From assembly GCA_017469545.1 (NCBI GenBank), contig JAFUGE010000023.1, forward strand, positions 1 through 35,955: 35,955 nt of DNA, read 5' to 3'. The notes below the pieces were generated by a model. It was given only the letters and a program-made list of their open reading frames with translations. It was not told the origin of the DNA and did no database searches. Below are positions 6,712-15,854 of this stretch, in pieces. Source of the DNA: Clostridia bacterium. GTDB taxonomy: Bacteria; Bacillota; Clostridia; TANB77; UBA1234. Each line of letters starts with the position of its first letter. The stretch's first letter is position 1. The position numbers were made by a program, and so were the translations under genes.

Positions 6712-9509
6712 TGGGAAAAATGAAAGTACATGAATTAGCCAAGGAGCTTGGTATGCAAAGTAGGGAGCTAGTTGATAAATTAAATTCTTTAAATTATGAC
6801 ATTAAAAGTCATTTATCAACTTTAGAAGAAGCAGAAGTTGAAAAAATAAAAAAACAATTAAAAGGTGGAGCAAACAAGGCTTCTGACGCTAATGGCGAAA
6901 AGTCTAAGGGAAATTTAAAGAAAGAGAAAAAACCAATTGCCCCGGTTATTATTAGAAGAGAAGTAACAAGAATTGAGACAGTAAGCGAGGAAAAGAAGAG
7001 CCCAGGGTTACAAACGAATAGAGACGACGGACTTGGTGTTGTGCAAAGAAGAACAGATGCCACTATGAATATTAAGTATAGAACAACGCCTAGAAAAATT
7101 GGCCCTATTACGCCGAAGAAAGAAGAGCCAGAAGTAAAGAAAGAAGTAAATAATATTGTCCCTCAAAAACAAGAAGTTTCTAGAGTGGAGACAAAAGAAG
7201 TAGTGCAAGATAAAAAACAAGAAGTGACACCTAGCGCTCAAGAGAAAAGAGTAAATGGAGAAGGCAATAAGAAAAAGTTCGAAGCAAATAATGCGAAAAC
7301 TGTTGCACCGGCAAAAAGGGAAGATAGAAAAGAAATGAATAAGCAAGACGATAGAAGAAATAATTTTAATAACAACAATAGACCAGACAAAAAGAAATTT
7401 GAAAATAAAAGACAAGACAATAGAAACAATCAAGTGTCGGATGTAGATGTGCCTACGAAAGAGCCTGCTAGAGCAACAGTGAATACAGGATATAAGGATA
7501 AGCAAAAGGCAAATAGAAAATTTGAAGATGACTCTAATAACAAAAAGAATTCTAAAAATAAGAATTCAAGAAATAGAGAAGAAATTAATATGGGCAAATT
7601 AAAAGATTTGCAATCAGAAAATAACTTCTCTAGTATGTTTAATGATACAGAAAGCAAGATGTTTGACTATTATGACTTGTCAAAGGGAAAAGGCTTTAAG
7701 AAAAATAAAAAGAAAAATGTGGAGAGCAAAAATCACGTGGATCAAAAAATATTTGAATTAACGGATATCGAAATTCCAGAAACAATTACGGTAAAAGATT
7801 TAGCTGAAAAGCTTAAGAAACAAGCATCTGAAGTAATTAAGAAATTAATGGGATACGGCATTATGGCGACATTAAATAATGAATTAGATTTTGATACCGC
7901 TTATTTAGTTGCTTCAGAATTTGGCGTCAATGCCCACAAGAAAGAAGTTGTTTCTGACGAAGATATTTTGTTTGACGAGACAGAAGATAGAGAGGAAGAT
8001 TTACTTCCACGTCCACCGATTGTTGTTGTTATGGGACACGTTGACCATGGTAAAACTTCTCTTCTTGATGCAATTCGTTCTACGAATGTCATTGATAGAG
8101 AAGCGGGCGGCATTACGCAACATATTGGTGCCTATAAAGTAAAAATTAATGATAGAGAAATTACATTCTTAGATACTCCTGGACACGAGGCATTTACTGC
8201 AATGCGTGCAAGAGGGGCACAAGTGACAGATATTGCCATCATTATTGTTGCAGCAAACGACGGTATTATGCCACAGACAGTAGAGGCAATCAACCATGCG
8301 AAAGCCGCAGGAGTTTCTATTATCGTAGCAATTAATAAAATTGATTTACCAGAATCCAATATTGATAAAGTAAAACAAGAATTAACAGAGTATGGACTAG
8401 TTCCGGAAGAATGGGGCGGCGATACGATTTGTGTGCCTATTTCCGCAAAGCAACATAAAAATATTGATAGCTTATTAGAAATGGTTCTATTAGTGGCTGA
8501 TATGAAGAATTTAAGATCAAATCCAGATAAGCAATCAAAGGGAACTGTTTTGGAAGCAAGACTTGATAAAAATACAGGTATTACTGCATCACTTTTAGTA
8601 CAAAGGGGTACACTAAATATTGGTGATACGATTGTAGTGGGAAGCGTTATTGGCAAGATTAGAGGTATGACAGACGATAAAGGACAAAAGGTAAAAGAGG
8701 CTGGCCCATCTACACCAGTAGAAGTGATTGGACTTCCTGAAGTACCAGAAGCTGGTGAAATTTTCTATGAAGTAGAAAATGAGAAAGTAGCAAAACACTT
8801 AATTGAAAAGAGAAAGAGCAAACAAAGAGAAGAAATGATTAGAAGAAATGCTCCTGTCACTTTAGATAACTTGTTTAGCCAAATTGAAGAAGGCAAGCTA
8901 AAGGATTTGAACATTATTATTAAAGCTGACGTACAAGGCTCTGCTCAAGCACTTCGCCAATCATTGGAGAAAATACAAAATGAGGAAGCAAGAGTTAGAA
9001 TTATTCACTCAAATGTTGGTGGCATCACAGAGTCTGATATCACACTTGCAAAAGTGACAAACTCAATTGTCATTGGATTTAATGTAAGGCCAGAGGCAAT
9101 GGCAAAATCAATTGCGGATAAAGAGGGTGTACAAATTAAAATTTATTCTGTCATTTATAACGCGATTGACGATGTGACAGCAGCGCTTAAAGGAATGCTA
9201 CAACCAAAATACAAAGAGGTCATTCAAGGTACTGCGGAAGTAAGGCAAGTATTCAAGATTACGAATGTTGGTATGATTGCAGGTTGCTATGTATTGGATG
9301 GAAAGATTGTGAGAAACTCTGGTGTAAGAGTGATCAGAGACAATGTGGTTATTCACGAGGGCAAACTTGTATCACTTAAGAGAGAGAAGAATGATGCAAA
9401 AGATGTGGCTGCTGGATATGAATGCGGTGTTCAAGTAGAAGACTACAACGACATTAAAGTCGGCGACCATATCGAATCATTTATCATGGAAGAAATCAAA
9501 CAAAATTAA
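6711..9509 (+). CDS. infB: Translation initiation factor IF-2
   Basis: IF-2 is the GTPase that delivers initiator fMet-tRNA to the 30S subunit and promotes subunit joining. It is 932 residues from ATG 6711, with AAAGGGGG upstream. An IF2_N domain occupies residues 1-52 ([11 protein letters not shown]). A long, charged, low-complexity linker follows to about 330, rich in Lys, Asn, Glu and Gln. A second IF2_N-like domain covers about 345-400 ([21 protein letters not shown]). The GTPase domain has GHVDHGKT at about 442-449, then DTPGHEAF and NKIDLP. Beta-barrel and fMet-tRNA-binding C-terminal domains end the protein. A 25-base hairpin repeat follows three bases after the stop. Confidence 0.98.
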
Positions 9510-9511
9510 AT

Positions 9512-9537
9512 GTAGGGGCAGCGTAGCACGCTGCCCG
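9512..9537 (+). repeat. GTAGGGG/CCCG hairpin repeat, copy 3
   Basis: GTAGGGG, then palindrome CAGCGTA-GCACGCTG, then CCCG, between infB and rbfA inside the operon. The mRNA would carry a strong stem with no T-run, so an RNA processing or stability element is more likely than a terminator. Confidence 0.85.
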
Positions 9538-9565
9538 AAAAATACAATTAAAAGAGGAGAATACA

Positions 9566-9943
9566 ATGGAGAGAACAGATAGAATTGAAGAAGAAATCAA
9601 AAAGGTAGTTAGTGTCCTAATTGATCAAAACTTGAAGGACCCAAGACTAAATGGACTAATTAGCGTTACAAAAGTTTCTGTCACGAAAGATTTAAAGTAT
9701 TGCAAAATATTTGTTAGTATGCTTGGCACAAAAGATACAGCCGAAGCAATGCAAGCACTAGAGTCTTCAGCAGGATTTGTTAGAAAAGAAATCGGAGATA
9801 AAGTAAGAATGTTCTATACGCCAGAAGTCAAATTTGAATTGGATACTTCGATGGAATATGGGGCACATATACAGAATATTATTAATGAATTAGGAATTAC
9901 TCACGACGAAGAAACACAGGACGGAGAACAGGAGGAGGACTAA
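9566..9943 (+). CDS. rbfA: Ribosome-binding factor A (RbfA)
   Basis: RbfA is a cold-shock-type 30S maturation factor acting on the 16S rRNA 5' helix region. The 125-residue protein has a KH-like fold: the start RTDRIEEEIKKVVSVLI, DPRLNGLISVTKVSVTKDLKYCKIFVS, the AGFVRKEIGDKVRMFYTPEVKFELDTSMEYG block, and an acidic tail. ATG 9566 follows AAAGAGGAGAA. The nrnA start codon comes immediately after its stop. Confidence 0.96.
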   Translation: MERTDRIEEEIKKVVSVLIDQNLKDPRLNGLISVTKVSVTKDLKYCKIFVSMLGTKDTAEAMQALESSAGFVRKEIGDKVRMFYTPEVKFELDTSMEYGAHIQNIINELGITHDEETQDGEQEED

Positions 9944-10900
9944 ATGTCTGTATTAGAGCAAATAAAAGAAAAAGTAGACCAAGCAACAAACATTCTGATA
10001 CTAACACATGAAAATCCTGACGGGGACGCCGTTGGTAGTTCCCTTGGATTTATGAATGCATTAAAGAAAATCGGAAAGAAAGTAACGGTATTAATTCCAG
10101 AAATTAATAATATGTATAGCTTCTTGCCTGGCTTTGACGAGATTAAGCACGAGATAGATACTCCAGAAGAGTTTGATTTGTGTATCGCTTTAGACTCTGC
10201 GGATATTGAAAGATTACATATTTGCAAACCATATTTTGAGAAAATTGAGCACACCGTTGTCATAGACCATCATATTACCAATCAGAATTTTGGTGATGTG
10301 AATTACGTGAATGCTATCGCTTCTTCTACGTGCCAAAATTTAATTGTTGTACTTGCTGCAATGGATATTGCTATCAGCAAAGAAATGGCAGAGTGTATTT
10401 ATACGGGTATTTTGACGGATACGGGAGGATTTAGATACAACACACAATCAGAGACTTTCGAATTTGCAGCGATGCTATTAGAAACAGGAATTGATATTGC
10501 AAAAATATATAGACTTGTTTTTGATACGACAACTGAAAAGAGAACAAGGCTTTTGTCTAGGGCATTAGACAGACTTGAAATATTAGAAGAAGGCAAGGTT
10601 GCTTTTACCTATATTACAAAGCAAGACGAAGAAGATTTACAGGCAGAAGATGGCGATCACGAAAACATTGTAAACTATGGCAGAAATATTGAAGGCGTTG
10701 AGGTTTCTATTTTTGCAAGAGAAAAGGGAGAAGGAAAATACAAGTTAAGCTTGAGAGCAAATGAGTATGTAGATGTATCCCAAATTGCGGCTAAGTATGC
10801 TGGCGGAGGACACTTAAGAGCAGCGGGCTTAGAAATGAATATGCCGATTGAACAAGTAAAACAGACTATCGTGGACGAAATCAAAAAGCAATTGAAATAA
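9944..10900 (+). CDS. nrnA: Bifunctional oligoribonuclease/pAp phosphatase NrnA (DHH family)
   Basis: NrnA degrades 2-5-mer RNA and dephosphorylates pAp, finishing RNA turnover. The 318 residues show DHH-family motifs in order: PDGDAVGS (about 27), LDSADIERL, the DHH motif VIDHHITN (about 105), ILTDTGGFRY, and the C-terminal DHHA1 domain with KYAGGGHLRAAG (about 284). ATG 9944 is fused directly to the end of rbfA, with GGAGGAGGA inside the rbfA 3' end as its binding site. rbfA-nrnA-truB is the standard Firmicute order. Confidence 0.95.
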   Translation: MSVLEQIKEKVDQATNILILTHENPDGDAVGSSLGFMNALKKIGKKVTVLIPEINNMYSFLPGFDEIKHEIDTPEEFDLCIALDSADIERLHICKPYFEKIEHTVVIDHHITNQNFGDVNYVNAIASSTCQNLIVVLAAMDIAISKEMAECIYTGILTDTGGFRYNTQSETFEFAAMLLETGIDIAKIYRLVFDTTTEKRTRLLSRALDRLEILEEGKVAFTYITKQDEEDLQAEDGDHENIVNYGRNIEGVEVSIFAREKGEGKYKLSLRANEYVDVSQIAAKYAGGGHLRAAGLEMNMPIEQVKQTIVDEIKKQLK

Positions 10901-10930
10901 TAATGTTTTAAATGAATTGGGACAAATACT

Positions 10931-10956
10931 GTAGGGGCAGCTTAACTTAGCTGCCC
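10931..10956 (+). repeat. GTAGGGG/CCC hairpin repeat, copy 4
   Basis: GTAGGGG, then CAGCTTA-ACTTAGCTG, then CCC, lies between nrnA and truB. The stem differs from copy 3 (CAGCTTA versus CAGCGTA) with matching change on the opposite arm. It ends about 15 bases before the truB ribosome binding site. Confidence 0.78.
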
Positions 10957-10981
10957 TTGTAGATTACAGGAGTGAATCATT

Positions 10982-11830
10982 ATGAAAGACGGAATTTTAA
11001 TTATTGACAAGCCTCAAGATTATACCTCACACGATGTGGTGGCGAAATGCCGAAAAATATTGCAAACGAAAAAAATAGGACATACGGGGACATTAGACCC
11101 ATTAGCAACAGGAGTATTGGTGCTATGCGTTGGCGCGGCAACAAAGCTGGTAGACTATTTGACGTGCGACGACAAAATATATGACGCCACTATGAAACTG
11201 GGTATCAAAACAGATACGGGGGATATTACAGGAAATGTGATTGAAAGTAGAGAATGGAATGCCCCTGAAACAATCGAGGATGGATTTTGGAGAACTTTTA
11301 TCGGAAAGCAAACACAAATACCACCTATGTATTCTGCCATCAAAAAAGACGGCGTAAAACTTTATGAGCTTGCTCGTCAAGGAATCGAAGTAGAAAGAGC
11401 GGCACGAGAGATAGAAATATGGGATATCTCTCATGTTAGTGTTAGTGGGGATACGATTAAATACAGAGTACATTGCTCGAAAGGGACCTATGTGAGAGTG
11501 CTTTGTGAGGATATTGCCGAAAAATTGGAAACGGTTGGAACAATGACGGAACTAAGACGTATTCAATCAGGAAAATTTAGCATAGAAGAGGCGTGCACAC
11601 TAGACGAGGTTAGCGAAGACAAAATTATTCCAATGGAAAAACTACTAAATCATAGTATAACAATCAAAGAGAATATTGCCAAACTATTAAATGGGAATAC
11701 GTTAAAATATGATTTGGAAGACGGATTATATAATTTGTATGATAATGGCCAATACATTGGAATAGGCGAGGTTAAGGATAAATTATTAAAGAGAAAAATA
11801 ATAGTTGAAAATGACATTCATTTAGTATAA
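10982..11830 (+). CDS. truB: tRNA pseudouridine(55) synthase TruB
   Basis: TruB converts U55 of the T-loop of tRNAs to pseudouridine. The 282-residue protein has the N-terminal GILIIDKPQDYTSHDVV, the catalytic HTGTLDPLATGVL with Asp39 as nucleophile, the YDATMKLGIKTDTGDITG and PPMYSAIKKDGVKLYELAR blocks, and CSKGTYVRVLCEDIAEKL, followed by a PUA-like C-terminus. The start follows ACAGGAG. In many relatives ribF and rpsO come next; here the following gene is the foreign-looking DUF4435 gene, suggesting an insertion or the operon end. Confidence 0.96.
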   Translation: MKDGILIIDKPQDYTSHDVVAKCRKILQTKKIGHTGTLDPLATGVLVLCVGAATKLVDYLTCDDKIYDATMKLGIKTDTGDITGNVIESREWNAPETIEDGFWRTFIGKQTQIPPMYSAIKKDGVKLYELARQGIEVERAAREIEIWDISHVSVSGDTIKYRVHCSKGTYVRVLCEDIAEKLETVGTMTELRRIQSGKFSIEEACTLDEVSEDKIIPMEKLLNHSITIKENIAKLLNGNTLKYDLEDGLYNLYDNGQYIGIGEVKDKLLKRKIIVENDIHLV

Positions 11831-11888
11831 GATAAAGTTAGTTCAATATTTACTTGCCTACGACTTGATAATTCAAGGAGGAATAGAG

Positions 11889-12647
11889 ATGTGTGACCAT
11901 TTGAATACCGAGCCGCAGGGCTTGAAGGAAAAGCATTTGGCAATGGATATGGCAGAGCAGATTGCAAATGCAATCGAAAACGACAAGACAAAACTGGGCG
12001 GATTACTTTGTGAAGGACTTGATTCAAGCATTGATAGAGCACTGTATAGTGCGGTTTATCCCAATTTGGTAGTGCTGCCATCCAATGGTTGTACGGATGT
12101 CATTAAAATGCTTCCTCGCGTGAGGAAGTACTCTGAGTATCCTGTCTTTGGAATTATTGACAGAGATAATCGATCGAAGCAAAAGCTGAAACAGCTGGCA
12201 GCTCAAGGGGTATATGCGACAAAACTCCCTTTTATCGAGAACATTATTTGTTGTCCCGAGGTGCTAAAAGTGATTTGCCGCAAGTACAATATGGATTATG
12301 GAAAAGTGATTCACAAGGTGAAAAGCTCGCTTGCCGCCATACTGGCGGAAAAGCTGAGTTATCTAAATCCATTTAATCTTGAAATTCCAAGAGAAAGCTC
12401 CATTCGGTATGTAAGGATTATCATTGCAACCGAAGGGCAGACGGTCAATAAAAACATTGACCTAAATAACATCATGTACACGTTCCGGGACAAGTTGATT
12501 GTCAGCGAAGTGGCATCGGCCATGGGCCGTAGCGGCAAGGAATGGTATTACAAGTTCATTGCAAAAGAGCTAAGCGGAGACGACAAGGACGAGCTAACAT
12601 TGATTATGGGCAAGTATTTGCCTGTTATCAAAATTACAGAAGATTAA
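11889..12647 (+). CDS. DUF4435 (TOPRIM-like) domain protein, orphan
   Basis: The 252-residue protein fits the DUF4435 pattern of the OLD-TOPRIM superfamily. The order is an acidic EG motif (LLCEGLDSS, Glu42), LPSNGCTDVIKML, a D-x-D motif in FGIIDRDN (Asp91, Asp93), and PFIENIICCPEVL (about 113-125), then a helical C-terminus. DUF4435 proteins act as nuclease-type effectors, usually with an ABC/AAA ATPase, as in the PARIS anti-phage pair AriA/AriB. No such ATPase is adjacent here. ATG 11889 has AAGGAGG upstream; a TTG at 11865 would overlap that site. Codon use differs from neighbours (more CTG, GCC, and CGG arginine at 12405 and 12486) and G+C is visibly higher, pointing to transfer. Nuclease function is inferred. 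Confidence 0.7.
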   Translation: MCDHLNTEPQGLKEKHLAMDMAEQIANAIENDKTKLGGLLCEGLDSSIDRALYSAVYPNLVVLPSNGCTDVIKMLPRVRKYSEYPVFGIIDRDNRSKQKLKQLAAQGVYATKLPFIENIICCPEVLKVICRKYNMDYGKVIHKVKSSLAAILAEKLSYLNPFNLEIPRESSIRYVRIIIATEGQTVNKNIDLNNIMYTFRDKLIVSEVASAMGRSGKEWYYKFIAKELSGDDKDELTLIMGKYLPVIKITED

Positions 12648-12652
12648 AAACC

Positions 12653-12689
12653 AAATGCATGGGCAGCTTATTGAAAGCTGCCCGCATTT
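12653..12689 (+). repeat. Extended hairpin repeat, copy 5 (GGGCAGCTT core), possible terminator
   Basis: Arms GGGCAGCTT (12661-12669) and AAGCTGCCC (12675-12683) are flanked by a further complementary pair AAATGC/GCATTT. The GTAGGGG head is replaced. The element follows the DUF4435 stop and probably helps end its transcript, although only a short pyrimidine stretch follows. Confidence 0.7.
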
Positions 12690-12797
12690 GCGCTTTAGAT
12701 GGGTGAGACGAGAAACTCTTTTCGCAAAAAATATACAATTTGATGGAATGAATCATAACACTGTCAAAAATACAGAGAAAGTGTAGACGAAAAATGT

Positions 12798-12826
12798 TTG
12801 TCATATATTTTTGATTGTGCTACGAT
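12798..12826 (+). promoter_or_regulatory. Predicted sigma-A promoter of rlmD
   Basis: TTGTCA (12798-12803), a 17-bp spacer and TACGAT (12821-12826), 40 bases before the ATG at 12867. It shows that the in-frame TTG at 12798 is not the start. Confidence 0.65.
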
Positions 12827-12866
12827 AAAAATAGATAGTAGAAAAACCAATAAAGGAGAAATTGGA

Positions 12867-14207
12867 ATGATAGAAAAAAATCAAGATTTCGAAGTAAATA
12901 TTATGGACTTAGGTTATGAGGGAGAGGGCGTCACTAAGATTAATGGCTATACGACATTTGTCAAAGGCGCACTAAAAGACGAAAAAGTAAAAGTGAAGAT
13001 GGTAAAAGTAAATAAGGATTATGGTTTTGCCAAACTTTTAGAAATTATTAAAAAGAGCAAAAATCGAGAAGAGCCAGTGTGCGAAAAATATGGGCGTTGC
13101 GGAGGATGTTCGCTTCAACATATGTCATATGAAGCACAATTAGATTATAAAACAGAAATGGTAAAAAATACACTTAAGAAATCGTTAGGGTACGAACCAT
13201 TAGTCAACGATATTATTGGAATGGGAATTCCATATCATTACAGAAACAAGGCACAATATCCTGTAGTGGGCGAAAAAATTGGATTTTACGCCGATAGAAG
13301 TCACGAGCTAATTGAAAATAAAGAATGCTATATTCAAAATCAATTAACGGACAAGCTTGCCAAAGACGCTTTTCAAATTGCAAAAAAATATAGCGTCACA
13401 TCTTATGACGAGAAAACAAACAAGGGAATACTAAGACATATTGTGACTCGCATAGGCCTAAATTCTGGAGAATTTATGATTATGTTTGTGACAAATGGAG
13501 AAGAATTCAAAAGTAAAGAAAAAATAGTTAGGGAACTAACTATGATGTATCCTGACATTACATCTATCATTCAAAATGTAAATACCCAAAACACCAATGT
13601 CATACTAGGAGAAAAATGCATCACGTTATATGGTGAAGACTGCATCGTAGATAAATTGGGAGACTACAAATTTAAAATATCTCCATTATCATTTTATCAA
13701 GTAAATCCAGTGCAAACAGAAGTCTTGTATAATGTTGCCAAAGAATATGCAGCACTTGACGGTAATGAAACGGTGTTCGACTTATACTCTGGAATAGGGA
13801 CAATCTCAATATTTATAGCAGAAAACGCAAAGAGAGTATATGGCGTAGAAGTCGTAGAGCCGGCAGTGGAAGATGCGAAAGAAAATGCGGCAATGAATGA
13901 AATACGAAATGTGGAATTTATTGCAGGAGAAGCAGAAAAAGTAGTGCCACAAATGTATCAAGATGGTATCAAAGCAGATGTTGTATTCGTAGACCCACCA
14001 AGAAAAGGCTGTGACGAAAAATTACTACAAACCATTATCGATATGAAAGCAAAGAAAGTAATCTACATCAGTTGCAATCCGGCAACCTTAGCAAGAGACT
14101 TAAAAGTCTTAACGGAGAATCACTACGAAATCCAAGTGGTACAGCCGGTCGATATGTTCCCTCAGACGAAGCACGTGGAGGATGTGTGTCTGCTAACCTT
14201 GAAATAA
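12867..14207 (+). CDS. rlmD: 23S rRNA (uracil-5-)-methyltransferase, RlmD/RlmCD type
   Basis: This SAM-dependent enzyme makes m5U in 23S rRNA; Firmicute relatives modify U747 and/or U1939. The 446 residues contain an N-terminal TRAM domain (MDLGYEGEGVTKINGYTTFV) and a 4Fe-4S site (Cys72, Cys78, Cys81 in CEKYGRCGGC, with another Cys near 154). The methyltransferase domain has the SAM loop DLYSGIGTISIFIAE, VDPPRKGCDEKLL and the nucleophile motif YISCNPATLARD (Cys403). The start ATG 12867 has AAAGGAGA upstream and lies downstream of its own promoter. Which uridine is methylated cannot be told from sequence, so the symbol is a family-level choice. Confidence 0.92.
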   Translation: MIEKNQDFEVNIMDLGYEGEGVTKINGYTTFVKGALKDEKVKVKMVKVNKDYGFAKLLEIIKKSKNREEPVCEKYGRCGGCSLQHMSYEAQLDYKTEMVKNTLKKSLGYEPLVNDIIGMGIPYHYRNKAQYPVVGEKIGFYADRSHELIENKECYIQNQLTDKLAKDAFQIAKKYSVTSYDEKTNKGILRHIVTRIGLNSGEFMIMFVTNGEEFKSKEKIVRELTMMYPDITSIIQNVNTQNTNVILGEKCITLYGEDCIVDKLGDYKFKISPLSFYQVNPVQTEVLYNVAKEYAALDGNETVFDLYSGIGTISIFIAENAKRVYGVEVVEPAVEDAKENAAMNEIRNVEFIAGEAEKVVPQMYQDGIKADVVFVDPPRKGCDEKLLQTIIDMKAKKVIYISCNPATLARDLKVLTENHYEIQVVQPVDMFPQTKHVEDVCLLTLK

Positions 14208-14278
14208 AAATTCAAAATTTAGAATTTACTGTGCTCCACAGATTATGAAATTAAATATTTACAATATAAATGCACACG

Positions 14279-14321
14279 TGCCTGCAATGGACAGCTTTGG
14301 CTGGAAATTGCGGGCATTTTT
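14279..14321 (+). terminator. Likely terminator-type hairpin after rlmD
   Basis: The outer arms TGCCTGCAAT and ATTGCGGGCA pair (one mismatch), with an inner CAGC/GCTG stem, followed by a five-base T-run. The position, 70 bases after rlmD, suits a terminator. Its GC-rich outer stem may derive from a diverged hairpin repeat. Confidence 0.5.
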
Positions 14322-14323
14322 AG

Positions 14324-14458
14324 AATAACTTTTTAAGATACGCTAATAAAGAGAACTTGGTGGACAATTTCTATAAAGGAATGGTGGTTTTTAAACTTGT
14401 GATTGATAGTCATAATAACCCTGTGGAGATAAGTAACATTGAAATAAAGTATCATTAA
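14324..14458 (+). pseudogene. Orphan C-terminal coding fragment
   Basis: Forty-four sense codons run without a start from just after an in-frame TAG to TAA at 14456-14458. The stretch NFYKGMVVFKLVIDSHNNPVE reads like the end of a folded protein, with alternating hydrophobic strands. No family is recognised. Most of the gene is absent, so this is probably debris of a deleted gene. With the hairpin before it and the repeat after it, it accounts for the roughly 290-base gap between rlmD and the broken Bax-inhibitor gene. Confidence 0.3.
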
Positions 14459-14464
14459 TTATAT

Positions 14465-14486
14465 GGGCAGCGTAGCACGCTGCCCG
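14465..14486 (+). repeat. Hairpin repeat, copy 6 (core only)
   Basis: GGGCAGCGTAGCACGCTGCCC is present without the GTAG head. The core is identical to copy 3. It lies between the rlmD region and the convergent Bax-inhibitor remnant. Confidence 0.78.
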
Positions 14487-14501
14487 TAATGAATTTTAAA
14501 T

Positions 14502-15063
14502 TTAATTTCTTCTTTTTCCGAAAAGTCTTAGTAGCTTTAGGAATAGGTTTATGAAGTCTAGATATAGTGATAATGCTCCGTAGATAACTACTTTGTCTAC
14601 TTCTTCATTGGTGTTTAGTTCTACTTGTTCTGAGTATGCTTTAATTTTTTGTGTGTCATATGCCGTTAATCCAATAAAGATAATGATTCCAATGATAGTT
14701 ACTATGAAGTCCACGACACTGTTAAAAAAGAATAAATTAACAACTCCTGCAATAATAATCCCCCAAAGTCCCATCACTAAATAGGTTCCCCAGCTGTTTA
14801 GATTGTTTTTGGTTAATTCGCCGATTAAGTAATATCCACATTAATATTTCAGCGATATTTCCAAGCCCAGCAGAAACCATATAAACGATACCGAACAAAC
14901 CTGCAAATGCGCTTACAGCCGAGATTGTAAGCCCAAGGGCCATCCATTTGAATACTCTTTTTAGTACTGTGTTTTGATCTGCTATTGGAAAACTTTCCGT
15001 AAAACTATTTGGATTTGCTGCCATCACATCTCCATTGTTAAACTCTTCATTAAACTCCATCAT
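14502..15063 (-). pseudogene. Bax inhibitor-1/YccA family membrane protein, internally deleted and frameshifted
   Basis: The frame from ATG 15063 (GGAGGAGAT upstream) encodes a typical BI-1 start with one membrane helix (KRVFKWMALGLTISAVSAF) and reaches AEILMW. The family then needs TM2-TM3, about 50-60 residues, which are missing. The sequence resumes in another frame at GELTKNNLNSWGTYLVMGLWG, the loop before TM4, and continues through IGIIIFIGLTAYDTQKIKAYS to a normal C-terminus with KLLRLFGKRRN. The shift lies in the 24 bases around 14823-14848 (plus strand). The promoter is intact. Both the internal deletion and the frame change argue for a pseudogene rather than a sequencing slip. Intact relatives are about 230-residue calcium-leak-type membrane proteins. 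Confidence 0.85.
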
Positions 15064-15094
15064 AATCTCCTCCTTTGCATAATGTATACTTTGA

Positions 15095-15123
15095 ACTATA
15101 GCACTATTTACATAAAATGTCAA
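15095..15123 (-). promoter_or_regulatory. Predicted sigma-A promoter of the Bax-inhibitor remnant
   Basis: On the minus strand TTGACA (15118-15123) and TATAGT (15095-15100) are separated by 17 bp, a near-consensus promoter still in place before a dead gene. Confidence 0.72.
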
Positions 15124-15142
15124 ACTTGACTCTTGGAAGATA

Positions 15143-15171
15143 TTGCTGATTTTAATCATTCGTGCTATAAT
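15143..15171 (+). promoter_or_regulatory. Predicted sigma-A promoter of the HD hydrolase gene
   Basis: TTGCTG (15143-15148), a 17-bp spacer and TATAAT (15166-15171), divergent from the Bax-inhibitor promoter about 20 bases away and 50 bases before ATG 15221. Confidence 0.65.
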
Positions 15172-15220
15172 GTGAGGCATAGCGATTGGCTATTAGTTGT
15201 ATGGGAAAGGGGTAATAGGA

Positions 15221-15796
15221 ATGGATAGAGAACAAGCTTTAACGCTTTTGAAGAAGTATAATGAAGAGCCGTTTCATATTAGACACGGATTTACCGTTGA
15301 GGGAGTAATGAGATATTTTGCCAACAAAAATGGAGAAGACGCTGATTTTTGGGGGATTGTTGGATTACTTCATGATGTGGATTTTGAAAAGTGGCCGGAG
15401 GAGCATTGCAAAAAAGCTCCAGAACTTTTAAAAGAAATTGATGCGAGCGCCGAAATGATTCATGCGATTTGCTCGCACGGATATGGTATTTGCGTGGATA
15501 TTGAACCAACGCTTCCGATGGAAAAAACGTTGTTTGCCGTGGACGAGCTAACGGGACTTATCGGTGCTGCTGCAAAAATGAGGCCTTCAAAGAGTGTGCA
15601 GGATATGGAGGTTTCGAGCCTTAAGAAGAAGTTTAAGGATAAAAAGTTCGCCGCAGGATGCTCGAGAGATGTCATTAAGCAAGGCGCAGAGATGCTTGGC
15701 TGGGAGCTTGACCAATTGTTTGAGGAAACGATTGAGGCTATGAGAGTTGACGAAGAAAAAATCAACCAATATATGGCTGAAAACTATGGCGAATAG
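15221..15796 (+). CDS. HD-domain phosphohydrolase
   Basis: The 191-residue cytoplasmic protein has an HD superfamily fold. Candidate metal ligands are the His in EPFHIRHGFTVEGVM, the HD pair in GLLHDVDFEKWP (about residues 53-54), the His in IHAICSHGYG and the Asp in LFAVDELTGLI. Similar proteins are common, uncharacterised single-domain HD hydrolases thought to act on nucleotides or other phosphomonoesters. ATG 15221 has AAAGGGG upstream; the alternative upstream TTG would overlap the leader. It has its own promoter and a strong terminator, so it is monocistronic. The substrate is unknown. Confidence 0.82.
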   Translation: MDREQALTLLKKYNEEPFHIRHGFTVEGVMRYFANKNGEDADFWGIVGLLHDVDFEKWPEEHCKKAPELLKEIDASAEMIHAICSHGYGICVDIEPTLPMEKTLFAVDELTGLIGAAAKMRPSKSVQDMEVSSLKKKFKDKKFAAGCSRDVIKQGAEMLGWELDQLFEETIEAMRVDEEKINQYMAENYGE

Positions 15797-15805
15797 CTCA
15801 CTTGA

Positions 15806-15854
15806 AGCAAATGGGGCAAAGGTTTGACTTTGTTTCATTTGCTTTTTATTTTTA
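15806..15854 (+). terminator. Rho-independent terminator after the HD hydrolase gene
   Basis: AGCAAATG (15806-15813) pairs with CATTTGCT (15836-15843), with an inner GCAAAG/CTTTGT pairing, followed by a T-rich tail. Confidence 0.8.

Noticed and set aside
7008-7505. Long minus-strand frame (165 aa) opposite infB
   Set aside because: It is the antisense of the low-complexity Lys/Asn linker of IF-2. The product is Phe/Leu/Ser-rich nonsense with no binding site.
8132-8656. Minus-strand frame (174 aa) opposite the IF-2 GTPase domain
   Set aside because: Shadow of the highly conserved G domain.
12798-12866. Upstream TTG start for rlmD (adds 23 residues)
   Set aside because: The TTG is the -35 box of the promoter; ATG 12867 has the proper binding site.
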